Shown here: one piece after another, positions 57,113 through 64,000 of the stretch
How positions within the stretch are numbered: position 1 is the stretch's first letter
Layout of the letters: every line of letters begins with the position of its first letter
NCBI GenBank assembly: GCA_964342525.1
Contig: CAYFGQ010000007.1
Coordinates: forward strand, 1-64,000
From: G963676205 sp964342525
Lineage (GTDB): Bacteria; Campylobacterota; Campylobacteria; Campylobacterales; Arcobacteraceae
Reading direction: 5' to 3'
DNA length: 64,000 nucleotides
Translations under genes and position numbers: made by a program
The notes under the pieces: generated by a model
Seen by the model: the letters and a program-made list of their open reading frames with translations, nothing else
What the model was told of the DNA's origin: nothing
Database searches by the model: none

Positions 57113-57605
57113 TATCTTTATTTTCCATCGCTTTTATAAGAATCCTTTTTAATTCTGCTAAGTCTTTTTCATCTAAAGCATTAAAAGATTCTTCATCCAC
57201 ATTTTTTAAATCTTCACTTGCAAGAAGAAGTATCTCTTCACCTTTTTTAGTTAATTGTACTAAGGTACTTCTTTTATCATCTGGGTTTGATACCCTTGTA
57301 AGATAATCTAATTTTTCAAGCCTTTTAACTAGTTTTGCCAAACTACTTGATGAAAAAAGTAGCCGTGAACTAAGCTGAGTAGGAGTAAGAATATAATCAT
57401 CTCCCCCTGAATAATACAAACTAGCTAAAGCATCCAACTCTATAGATGTAAGAGCATGTTTCTCTTTTAAAACAGTATCTGCATTACCTAAAAATCTTTT
57501 ATAAAACTGATGAAGAGGTACACTCACTTGAAATACATCACTATACAACTCTGGCGTTTTTTTCTTTATTTTTTCTAAATCTTGATCTAATTCTTCTATT
57601 TTCAT
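57105..57605 (-). CDS. MarR family transcriptional regulator
   Basis: 166 residues, winged helix. LTPTQLSSRLLFSSSSLAKLV is the recognition helix region, then LEKLDYLTRVSNPDDKRSTL, the wing with the typical DxRS, followed by LTKKGEEIL. MarR proteins are usually repressors released by small ligands. Divergent from the SnoaL lipoprotein gene, with two palindromes in between that are its probable operators. Confidence 0.92.
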   Translation of the reverse strand: MKIEELDQDLEKIKKKTPELYSDVFQVSVPLHQFYKRFLGNADTVLKEKHALTSIELDALASLYYSGGDDYILTPTQLSSRLLFSSSSLAKLVKRLEKLDYLTRVSNPDDKRSTLVQLTKKGEEILLLASEDLKNVDEESFNALDEKDLAELKRILIKAMENKDKN

Positions 57606-57640
57606 ATGTAATGATATAAAAAATATTCTTTAAACTATTT

Positions 57641-57700
57641 TATAGTCTTAGGACTATATTTTTATTTAAGTTTTCTTTAGTTATAGTCCCAAGACCATAA
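57641..57700. promoter_or_regulatory. two palindromic sites, probable MarR operators
   Basis: A palindrome TATAGTCTTAGGACTATA (57641-57658) and an imperfect one TTATAGTCCCAAGACCATAA (57681-57700), with centres 41 bp apart, lie in the divergent region of the MarR gene and the SnoaL lipoprotein gene. Both share the AGTC..GACTAT form. Confidence 0.65.
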
Positions 57701-57720
57701 AATTATAAAAAGGATCAAAA

Positions 57721-58191
57721 ATGAAAAAACAAACTTTACTTGCACTTACTTTAGCAGTATCATTAGGTTTAACAGGATGTAGCCATATGATGGCTACAAA
57801 TCAAGAAAAAGTACTTGAATCAAACAAAGAAATTGTAGTAAAAATGTATGAAGAAGCTCTTTTTAAAGGAAATGTGGATGCTATAGATAAATATGTAGCA
57901 GAAGATTATATTCAACACAACCCACACGTAGGAGATGGAAAAGAAGCAGTTAAAGAATATATCAAAACACTTACTCCTATTTATAAGAAAAAAGGAAAAC
58001 CTCTAGGTGAGATTGTAAGAGTTATTGCTGAGAAAGATTTAGTTGTTCTCCATCTAAAAGATAATACTTACGGAGGAAATGGATCAGCAGTTATTGATAT
58101 CTTTAGATTAGAAAATGGCATGATTGTTGAGCATTGGGATGTTATTCAAGATATTCCAAGTGAATCAGCAAACAATAACACAATGTTTTAA
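57721..58191 (+). CDS. SnoaL-like lipoprotein
   Basis: 156 residues. Lipobox LGLTGC (Cys19). The mature part is a SnoaL/NTF2-like domain: VKMYEEALFKGNVDAIDKYV, DYIQHNPHVGDGKEAVKEY, FRLENGMIVEHWDVIQDIP. This fold includes polyketide cyclases and many stress proteins. Anchored in the outer or inner membrane facing the periplasm. Under MarR control by position, and in an operon with the MoaF-like gene 8 bases downstream. Confidence 0.87.
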   Translation: MKKQTLLALTLAVSLGLTGCSHMMATNQEKVLESNKEIVVKMYEEALFKGNVDAIDKYVAEDYIQHNPHVGDGKEAVKEYIKTLTPIYKKKGKPLGEIVRVIAEKDLVVLHLKDNTYGGNGSAVIDIFRLENGMIVEHWDVIQDIPSESANNNTMF

Positions 58192-58199
58192 GGATAAAT

Positions 58200-58505
58200 A
58201 TGAATAAAGAGTTTGTAGGGAAAACAATCAATTTTGAATATGAAGGATTTGTAGTAAATGATACATTTGATGAGACACATATCCATTATGAAGTACTTGA
58301 AGGTCCATTTAAAGGATTAAGTGGAAAGGTTGAATATACAGCAAAACAAATAAGTGAAGGTGTATATGCAATCTCTTGGCAAGAAGATGATGGGGCTACA
58401 GTTACCCATGTGGATGATTTTAATAAAGGAACTTCACTTAGCTTTTTTACAGCAGCAGATTTAAGCTTTTATAGAATGGAAGGGAAACTCTCACAAGTTA
58501 ACTAG
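58200..58505 (+). CDS. MoaF-like small beta-barrel protein
   Basis: 101 residues, beta-rich. VGKTINFEYEGFVVNDTF, HIHYEVLEGPFKGLSGKVEY, YAISWQEDDGATVTHVDDF, which match MoaF-type lipocalin-like proteins in spacing. No catalytic residues identified. Cotranscribed with the SnoaL lipoprotein under MarR control, so probably a response to a small aromatic or electrophile ligand, though this is inference. Confidence 0.78.
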   Translation: MNKEFVGKTINFEYEGFVVNDTFDETHIHYEVLEGPFKGLSGKVEYTAKQISEGVYAISWQEDDGATVTHVDDFNKGTSLSFFTAADLSFYRMEGKLSQVN

Positions 58506-58527
58506 GCTTATTATAAACTCCAAATTG

Positions 58528-58561
58528 AAAAGGAAGAGAAAAATAAAACATCTTCCTTTTT
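58528..58561 (+). terminator. intrinsic terminator after the MoaF-like gene
   Basis: Stem AAAAGGAAGA / TCTTCCTTTT with a 13-base loop and ending in T5. Confidence 0.8.
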
Positions 58562-58617
58562 AATAAATTTAATTTATATTCTTTAAAAACCATAAACCTA
58601 GATAAAACATCATAAAT

Positions 58618-58675
58618 TTGACAAAGCCAAATATTAATATTATAATTTCAAAAACCAACCGATCGTTTGATTGGT
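58618..58675 (+). promoter_or_regulatory. consensus promoter with TetR operator, upstream of the 121-residue gene
   Basis: TTGACA (58618-58623), 17-bp spacer, TATAAT (58641-58646), then a 22-bp palindrome at 58654-58675 (left half ACCAACCGATC, right half GTTTGATTGGT). The palindrome covers the expected start of transcription, so a repressor bound there would block the promoter. It is nearly repeated before the TetR gene. Confidence 0.8.
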
Positions 58676-58728
58676 AATTAAAAAGAGAAATTATGTCTAT
58701 ACAATACAATTATTAGCCAAATGAGGAT

Positions 58729-59094
58729 TTGATTATAGGAATGAATAAAGGTGAGATAACAATAGATATACTTACAGCCCATATATTAGAATTGGACTAT
58801 TATTATGATGATAAAAAAGTATCAAATTTTCTCTCCATACACAAAGAATCAGCACACAATTTTACAAATGAAGAGCTACAAAGGTCTATAAGTATTTTTT
58901 CTTCCATATTTAAAAAAATGAAACTAAGAAAATGTGCTTTGATATTTAACCCCAATGAAAATATAAAAAAACTTGAACTTATTTTCAATGTATTTTTTGA
59001 AGCAGATACCATAGATATCAGATTTTTTCACCCTAATGAAGAACAAGAAGCATATAAATTTCTTGGCATAGATAAGCAACAATTTAAGATATAA
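58729..59094 (+). CDS. small protein of unknown function in the TetR regulon
   Basis: 121 residues from a TTG start at 58729; an ATG 12 bases on is an alternative. Mixed alpha/beta sequence (GEITIDILTAHILELDYYY, LRKCALIFNPNENIKKLELI) resembling small STAS or SpoIIAA-like folds, but no clear family. In frame upstream there is an ATG at 58693 and a TAG at 58714-58716; without that TAG the protein would be 12 residues longer and begin MSIQYNY. It may therefore be a gene with an early stop. Its promoter carries the TetR operator. Confidence 0.6.
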   Translation: MIIGMNKGEITIDILTAHILELDYYYDDKKVSNFLSIHKESAHNFTNEELQRSISIFSSIFKKMKLRKCALIFNPNENIKKLELIFNVFFEADTIDIRFFHPNEEQEAYKFLGIDKQQFKI

Positions 59095-59098
59095 AAAT

Positions 59099-59157
59099 TT
59101 GACAAATCGTATTTTTAATACTATAATTCTGAAAAACCAACCGATCGTTTGGTTGAG
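59099..59157 (+). promoter_or_regulatory. consensus promoter with TetR operator, upstream of tetR
   Basis: TTGACA (59099-59104), 17-bp spacer, TATAAT (59122-59127), then the operator at 59136-59157 (ACCAACCGATC followed by GTTTGGTTGA). Compared with 58654-58675 the boxes, spacer length and operator core are the same, so the TetR protein likely represses itself, the pump genes and the 121-residue gene. Confidence 0.8.
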
Positions 59158-59184
59158 ATTATTCGATATTCTAAAAGAGACTAA

Positions 59185-59793
59185 ATGAAAACAAGAGAAA
59201 AACTACTAAAAATAGGAACCGAAGAGTTTGCAAAACGTGGATATGATAGCGTGAGTTTAAATGATATAGTAAAAAAAGTGGGGATAAATAAAGCAACAGT
59301 TTATCATCACTTTAAAGATAAACAATCCCTATATCAAAAGATAATACAAAATGAGCTATCTTTAATCCATGAAAGTATTGAAGAAAAACTTCATGATGGA
59401 CTTCACGTAGATGAAATGCTTAGTATTTATATAGATTCTGTACTGCACAGTTTAAAAGCAAATCCAAATATCATCCCACTAGCTTTAAGGGAATCAGCAA
59501 ACTTTGGATCAAATATAGATGAAGGTGTTGTACCTTTTTTTGAAAAAGAGATTCAATATATCAAAGAGATTTTAAATAAACAAAATATAAAAGAAAAATA
59601 CAGATCTATGGATTCTTATGCCTTATATTGTTTTATCCATGGCACTATTTTTATTTTTTATACGGTTCAGATGACTTCTTTATCAGTGGGAATAAATGAG
59701 ATCAAAGGTGATAGTGAGAAATCATTAGAATATATAAGCAAATACATAAAAGATATATTAATAGATGCATTGGTAGAAAAGGAGCAAATATAA
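59185..59793 (+). CDS. TetR family transcriptional regulator
   Basis: 202 residues. N-terminal helix-turn-helix (about 10-55): GTEEFAKRGYDSVSLNDIVK, VGINKATVYHHFKDKQSLY, the classic TetR pattern. C-terminal ligand-binding domain helical. First gene of the tetR-adaptor-permease operon and preceded by its own operator copy. ATG overlaps the TAATG junction with the adaptor gene downstream. Probably responds to an exported compound. Confidence 0.94.
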   Translation: MKTREKLLKIGTEEFAKRGYDSVSLNDIVKKVGINKATVYHHFKDKQSLYQKIIQNELSLIHESIEEKLHDGLHVDEMLSIYIDSVLHSLKANPNIIPLALRESANFGSNIDEGVVPFFEKEIQYIKEILNKQNIKEKYRSMDSYALYCFIHGTIFIFYTVQMTSLSVGINEIKGDSEKSLEYISKYIKDILIDALVEKEQI

Positions 59794-60866
59794 TGTACAT
59801 AAAAGCGATAATACTAGGTTTGACATTACTTATTTTTAGTGGATGTCAAGAGCAAAAGATAGAAGAAAAAACAATAATCAGAACTGTTAAAATATATGAT
59901 CTAAACGAAAATAAAAGCTTCCAAAGATCAAACAACTACCCTGCACAAATAGAAGCCTTTCAAGATGTAACTATGGCATTTGAGGTTCAAGGTAAAATTA
60001 TTGAAATGAATATTCAAGAGGGACAAAAGGTTAAAAAAGGAACTATCATCGCAAAATTAGATGATACTATCTATAAAGCAAACTACTCCTCTGCAAAAGC
60101 AAACTATGAACAAGCAAAAAAAGATTTTATACGATATGAAAAACTACTAAAAACAAAATCAGTTTCACAAATAAACTTTGATAAACAAAAACAAAATGTA
60201 GAAGTTACAAAATCAGCTTATGAAATAGCAAAAAAAAACCTAGAAGAGAGTCAGTTAAAAGCTGAATTTGATGGGGTTATTGCTAAAAAGATTGTAAATG
60301 ACTATGCAAGGGTTACAGCAAAGCAACCAATTGTAAGACTTCAAGATAATTCATCTTTTAAAGTAAAATTCTTTGTGGCGGAATCAGATATAAAAGAAGC
60401 TAAGGGTGATATCTCAGCAGAACATATATCAAAACAAGTTGATATTTTTGTAATACTTGATAATGATAAAACAAAGAAGTTTAAAGCCTCATTTCTAAAT
60501 ATCTCCACAGCTGCAGATGAAGTAACAAGAACATTTGAGACAACTTTAAAACTAGATGCACAAAAGAATATCACTATCTTACCAGGAATGACAGCGCAAG
60601 TTGAGATCATAGAAAAAAATCAAAAAATACAAAGGGTATTTATACCTTATAAAGCAGTTTTCACAAATGATACAAAAAAATCTTTTGTATGGATTGTAGA
60701 TTCAAATAGCAAAGTATCAAAACAAGAAGTAGAGTTAGGTGCGCTTACAAAAGAGTATGTGGAGATCAAAAAAGGTCTAAATGATAATTCAAAAGTAGTT
60801 ACTTCAGGTGTTAGATTTTTAAAAGAAAATGATGAAATAAAAGAATACAAAAAACTGGATAAATAA
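59793..60866 (+). CDS. RND efflux periplasmic adaptor lipoprotein (HlyD/AcrA family)
   Basis: 357 residues. Lipobox FSGC (Cys18). Barrel-sandwich motif (VTMAFEVQGKIIEMNIQEGQ, KVKKGTIIAKLDD), alpha hairpin (about 95-150, LLKTKSVSQINFDKQKQNVE), second barrel half (LKAEFDGVIAKKIVNDYARV), beta-barrel and membrane-proximal domains (IFVILDNDKTKKFKASFLNI, VFIPYKAVFT). Full-length MFP, anchored in the inner membrane. Its stop precedes the permease ATG by one base. No dedicated outer-membrane channel gene here, so it may use another TolC. Confidence 0.94.
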   Translation: MYIKAIILGLTLLIFSGCQEQKIEEKTIIRTVKIYDLNENKSFQRSNNYPAQIEAFQDVTMAFEVQGKIIEMNIQEGQKVKKGTIIAKLDDTIYKANYSSAKANYEQAKKDFIRYEKLLKTKSVSQINFDKQKQNVEVTKSAYEIAKKNLEESQLKAEFDGVIAKKIVNDYARVTAKQPIVRLQDNSSFKVKFFVAESDIKEAKGDISAEHISKQVDIFVILDNDKTKKFKASFLNISTAADEVTRTFETTLKLDAQKNITILPGMTAQVEIIEKNQKIQRVFIPYKAVFTNDTKKSFVWIVDSNSKVSKQEVELGALTKEYVEIKKGLNDNSKVVTSGVRFLKENDEIKEYKKLDK

Positions 60867-60867
60867 A

Positions 60868-63800
60868 ATGGACTTTGCAAAATTTAGTTTAAAAAACAAA
60901 CTTTTAATATATATCCTTACAATCCTATCCCTTGCCTATGGATTAATTGTATATGAAAAAATGGGTAAACTTCAAGACCCTGAATTTACTATCAAAGATG
61001 CCTTGATCATCACAAATTATCCTGGTGCTACAGCTGAGGAAGTGGAAAAAGAGGTTTCAAATAGATTAGAAGAGACTATACAAAAACTTCCATATATAAA
61101 AAAGATCAATACCACAAATAGTGCTGGACAATCTTTTATCCAAGTATCTATGAAAGATAAATATAAATCTGAAGAGCTACAACAGATCTGGGATGAGCTT
61201 AGAAAAAAAATAGCACAAACATATCTTCCACCAAGGGTTGAAAAACCATATATAAACGATGACTTTGGTGATGTTTATGGGATTTTATTATCAATTTATG
61301 GGGATGAATATACATATGAAGAGCTAAAAGATTATGTTAGCTTTTTAAAAAAAGAGCTTATCTTAGTTGATGGTGTAGGAAAAATCGATACCTTTGGAGA
61401 TCAACAAAGAGCACTAATAGTTGAAATCAATAAAGACAAACTAGCCCAACTAGGAATAGCAAAATCCCAAATAGTACAAGAGCTATATCTAAAAAACCTA
61501 ATCCCAAATTTTGGTCAAATCAATGTGGGGACAGAATTTATAAGAGTACATGCAGATGGTTTTAATAGTATAAAAGAGCTTGAAAATATCATCATAAAAG
61601 GAAATGCAAGCAATTCACAAATCTTCTTAAAAGATATCGCTACCATAAAAGACTCATATCTTGAGCCAAGTTCAAGTATTTTAAAATATGATGGGCATAA
61701 CTCAATTGCTATTGGAATTTCTACTATAAAAGGTGGAAATGTTGTAAAAATGGGAGAGCTTATTGATCAAAGACTTCAAGAGTTAGAATCAAAAAAACCA
61801 TTAGGAATACAAGTGGGAGTAATATCTCACCAAGCAAAAGATGTGGCAAATGCCATAAACTCATTTATGATTAACCTTGCACAAGCTGTTGGGATTGTAA
61901 TAATTGTACTTCTTCTTTTTATGGGATTAAGATCAGGGCTTATTATTGGTGCTGTATTATTAGTGACCATTATTGCAACTTTTATCTTTATGCCGATGTT
62001 AGGTGTACTACTTGAGCGTATCTCTTTGGGAGCTTTAATTATTGCCCTTGGTATGCTTGTGGATAATGCTATTGTTGTGGTTGATGGTATATTGGTTCGT
62101 ATAAATCGTGGTATCGATGCCAAAGCTGCTGCATCTACTGTAGTAAAACAAACGGCATGGCCTCTACTAGCTGCAACAGTTGTAGCAATCTTAGCTTTTG
62201 GAGCTATTGGATTATCTCAAGATGCTACAGGGGAATATACAAGATCACTTTTTTATGTTGTGATGGTATCTCTAGGGCTTTCTTGGGTTACAGCTATGAC
62301 ACTAACTCCAATATTAGCAGTTCAATTTTTAAAACCATCAAAGAAAAAAAGAAGTGCAAGTGATGTGGAGAAAGAGCAATACGATAATATAATCCATAAA
62401 TCATATGATGCTGGTTTAAAATTTGCTATGAACCATAGATATTTAATCTCAATCATCGCTGTAGCTGTATTTGCATCTTCAATTATGAGTTTTAAATATG
62501 TAAAACAAAGCTTTTTCCCTGATTCATCTAGACCTCAAATCATTGTGGATTATTATCTACCTCAAGGTACAGCAATAGAGACTACAAGTGAATATCTTGG
62601 TGAACTAAATAAAGATATAAAAGATATCGATGGGGTGGAACACATCTCCACTTTTATAGGACAAGGAAGTCTTAGATTTCTTCTTACATATACACCTGAA
62701 AAACCAAATTCAGCCTTTGGACAGATGCTTATTGATGTGGAGGATTACACAAAATCAGATGCTATTATCAAAAAGATTGAGACTTTATCAAAAAACAAAT
62801 ACCCTGATCTAAATGTAAATGGTAAAAAATTTATCCTAGGACCAGGTGATGGTGGAAAAGTACAAGTAAAAATCTTTGGTGAAGATTTAGATAAGATTAG
62901 AAAATATGAAGAGCAGGTATTAGAGATATTTAATGACTCACCTTATTCAAAAGGGGTTAGAAGTGACTGGAGAAATAGAGTTAAAGTACTTAAACCAGTA
63001 ATTTCATACGAAAAAGCAAATCTAAATGGTATCACAAAAGATGCTATAGCTGAAGCTATTTTAGATACCTTCCAAGGAAGAACAATTGGAATCTTTAGAG
63101 ATGGAAAAGAGCTTTTACCAATTATTCTAAGATCACCACAAAGTGAGAGGGGTGATATTAAAAATATTGAAAATATCCAAATATTCTCACCAATTGCAAA
63201 TAAGATGATACCTCTAAAACAACTGATCATATCTTATGAGAGTGTATTTGAAGATGATATTATTTATGAATATAATAGAAAAAGAGCCCTTACTATTCAT
63301 GCAGATTCAGTTGAGGGAACACTTGCAAATGATCTTCTTTTTGATATAAAAGATAAGGTTGAGAGTTTAGAGTTTGAAGATGGATATTATATAGAGTGGC
63401 ATGGGCAATATAAAAGCTCAAGAGATGCACAAAAACCAATTATAGAGTCATTACCATTATTTTTTGTTTTAATGGTTTTAATAATCATAGGACTATTTAA
63501 CTCTATGAAAAAAACCCTTGTGATTTGGCTTACAGTTCCTTTTTCACTTATTGGAGTTGTTATAGGACTACTGATAATGGATCTACCATTTGGATTTATG
63601 TCTTTACTTGGTTTCTTATCCCTTTCAGGAATGCTTATAAAAAATGCAATTGTTTTAATTGATGAGATAACCTTAGAAAATGAGAAAAATGGACTTCCTT
63701 TAAATGAAGCGATTCACCACTCAGGGATAAATAGACTAAGAGCTGTATCTATGGCTGCACTTACAACTGCTTTAGGTATGATACCTCTTATCTCTGATCC

Positions 63801-63915
63801 ATTTTTTGCATCAATGGCTGTTGTTATTATCTTTGGTCTGATGGTAGCTACTCTACTTACTATGATCTTAGTTCCAGTATTTTATTCAATATTATTTAAA
63901 GCAGAAAAACTATAA
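60868..63915 (+). CDS. RND efflux permease (AcrB/MdtB-like, complete)
   Basis: 1015 residues, complete, with TM1 (KLLIYILTILSLAYGLIVYE), porter domains (TNYPGATAEEVEKEVSNRLE, DFGDVYGILLSIYG), TM4 with the conserved Asp and Asn (LGMLVDNAIVVVDGILVRI), the central repeat boundary (FAMNHRYLISIIAVAVFASS), and TM7-12 near the end (LGFLSLSGMLIKNAIVLIDE, LVPVFYSILF). Contrast with the split permease at 26618-29895. Organic-compound efflux is likely from the family and TetR control. Confidence 0.95.
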   Translation: MDFAKFSLKNKLLIYILTILSLAYGLIVYEKMGKLQDPEFTIKDALIITNYPGATAEEVEKEVSNRLEETIQKLPYIKKINTTNSAGQSFIQVSMKDKYKSEELQQIWDELRKKIAQTYLPPRVEKPYINDDFGDVYGILLSIYGDEYTYEELKDYVSFLKKELILVDGVGKIDTFGDQQRALIVEINKDKLAQLGIAKSQIVQELYLKNLIPNFGQINVGTEFIRVHADGFNSIKELENIIIKGNASNSQIFLKDIATIKDSYLEPSSSILKYDGHNSIAIGISTIKGGNVVKMGELIDQRLQELESKKPLGIQVGVISHQAKDVANAINSFMINLAQAVGIVIIVLLLFMGLRSGLIIGAVLLVTIIATFIFMPMLGVLLERISLGALIIALGMLVDNAIVVVDGILVRINRGIDAKAAASTVVKQTAWPLLAATVVAILAFGAIGLSQDATGEYTRSLFYVVMVSLGLSWVTAMTLTPILAVQFLKPSKKKRSASDVEKEQYDNIIHKSYDAGLKFAMNHRYLISIIAVAVFASSIMSFKYVKQSFFPDSSRPQIIVDYYLPQGTAIETTSEYLGELNKDIKDIDGVEHISTFIGQGSLRFLLTYTPEKPNSAFGQMLIDVEDYTKSDAIIKKIETLSKNKYPDLNVNGKKFILGPGDGGKVQVKIFGEDLDKIRKYEEQVLEIFNDSPYSKGVRSDWRNRVKVLKPVISYEKANLNGITKDAIAEAILDTFQGRTIGIFRDGKELLPIILRSPQSERGDIKNIENIQIFSPIANKMIPLKQLIISYESVFEDDIIYEYNRKRALTIHADSVEGTLANDLLFDIKDKVESLEFEDGYYIEWHGQYKSSRDAQKPIIESLPLFFVLMVLIIIGLFNSMKKTLVIWLTVPFSLIGVVIGLLIMDLPFGFMSLLGFLSLSGMLIKNAIVLIDEITLENEKNGLPLNEAIHHSGINRLRAVSMAALTTALGMIPLISDPFFASMAVVIIFGLMVATLLTMILVPVFYSILFKAEKL

Positions 63916-63922
63916 ATAAAGG

Positions 63923-63950
63923 TTGGATAGCCTTATTTTAGGCTATCCAA
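63923..63950. terminator. hairpin between the RND permease and a convergent gene
   Basis: Perfect 11-bp stem TTGGATAGCCT / AGGCTATCCAA with a short loop, overlapping the stop of the partial gene on the minus strand. Weak T tract on both sides. Confidence 0.65.
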
Positions 63951-64000
63951 TACAGCTACTACTTCTAAAAACACTTCACTCTCTATTATTAAAATAGCAA
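63933..64000 (-). CDS. partial gene at right edge (C-terminal end only)
   Basis: On the minus strand a frame open from the window edge encodes about 21 residues ending VVAVLDSLK and a stop at 63935-63933 that lies inside a convergent terminator hairpin. Only this end is visible, so product and even gene identity cannot be judged. Confidence 0.4.
   Translation of the reverse strand, partial: AILIIESEVFLEVVAVLDSLK

Overview
The window is about 64 kb of AT-rich bacterial DNA. Gene content fits a marine or free-living Campylobacterota species of the Arcobacter group: many two-component and chemotaxis genes, a CetA/CetB-like split energy-taxis pair, HQW/HQL-type histidine kinase H-boxes, YajQ, PurE/PurK and two RND pumps. 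The genus is an inference from gene style; no rRNA or tRNA gene was seen. The sequence is a scaffolded draft with two 100-N gaps (4649-4748 and 50074-50173), both inside repeats.

Region 1 (1-17.3 kb): a giant exported repeat protein is read leftward from 14537 to 786. It is now split by a G7 frameshift and by a gap, but is probably one gene of more than 4,500 codons. Six cadherin/dystroglycan-type Ig domains each appear to carry a beta-propeller inserted in one loop. A lipoprotein gene and an SH3-domain gene follow in the same operon. Divergent from it is a response regulator and 7TM-DISM histidine kinase pair. The shared intergenic region holds two inverted copies of a tandem CCACTA/CCACCA element, each followed by a -10 box, so the two-component system probably controls the exoprotein.

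Region 2 (17.4-29.9 kb): a copper-delivery operon (PCuAC chaperone, small membrane protein, Sco), a PAS coiled-coil protein, a PhnD-like binding protein with a histidine kinase and a receiver-kinase, then a TolC / adaptor / RND efflux operon whose permease is split into two overlapping genes.

Region 3 (29.9-46 kb): a HEPN-like protein beside a long hairpin, a lipoprotein, YajQ, a PAS + soluble MCP + CheY-like operon, two tandem 381-residue receiver-kinases, a membrane transporter-like protein, a diguanylate-cyclase-like protein that looks degenerate, periplasmic proteins, an active-looking REC-GGDEF protein, a LysE exporter, an AraC regulator, purK-purE and an RraA-family protein.

Region 4 (46-56 kb): an unusual 717-residue protein with a beta-rich body and a tail of about 15-residue helical repeats; an FMN-dependent glutamate-synthase-like gene broken by one in-frame TAA; a heptanucleotide tandem repeat; DUF2062, queD and pyrC; a DksA-type gene and a Zn-ribbon gene that share a distinctive paired-palindrome promoter; and an MCP with a one-base N-terminal frameshift.

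Region 5 (56-64 kb): enoyl-CoA hydratase, a MarR regulator with paired operators facing a SnoaL lipoprotein and a MoaF-like gene, then a TetR-controlled adaptor + RND pump. The TetR unit shows two nearly identical consensus promoters, each followed by the same operator.
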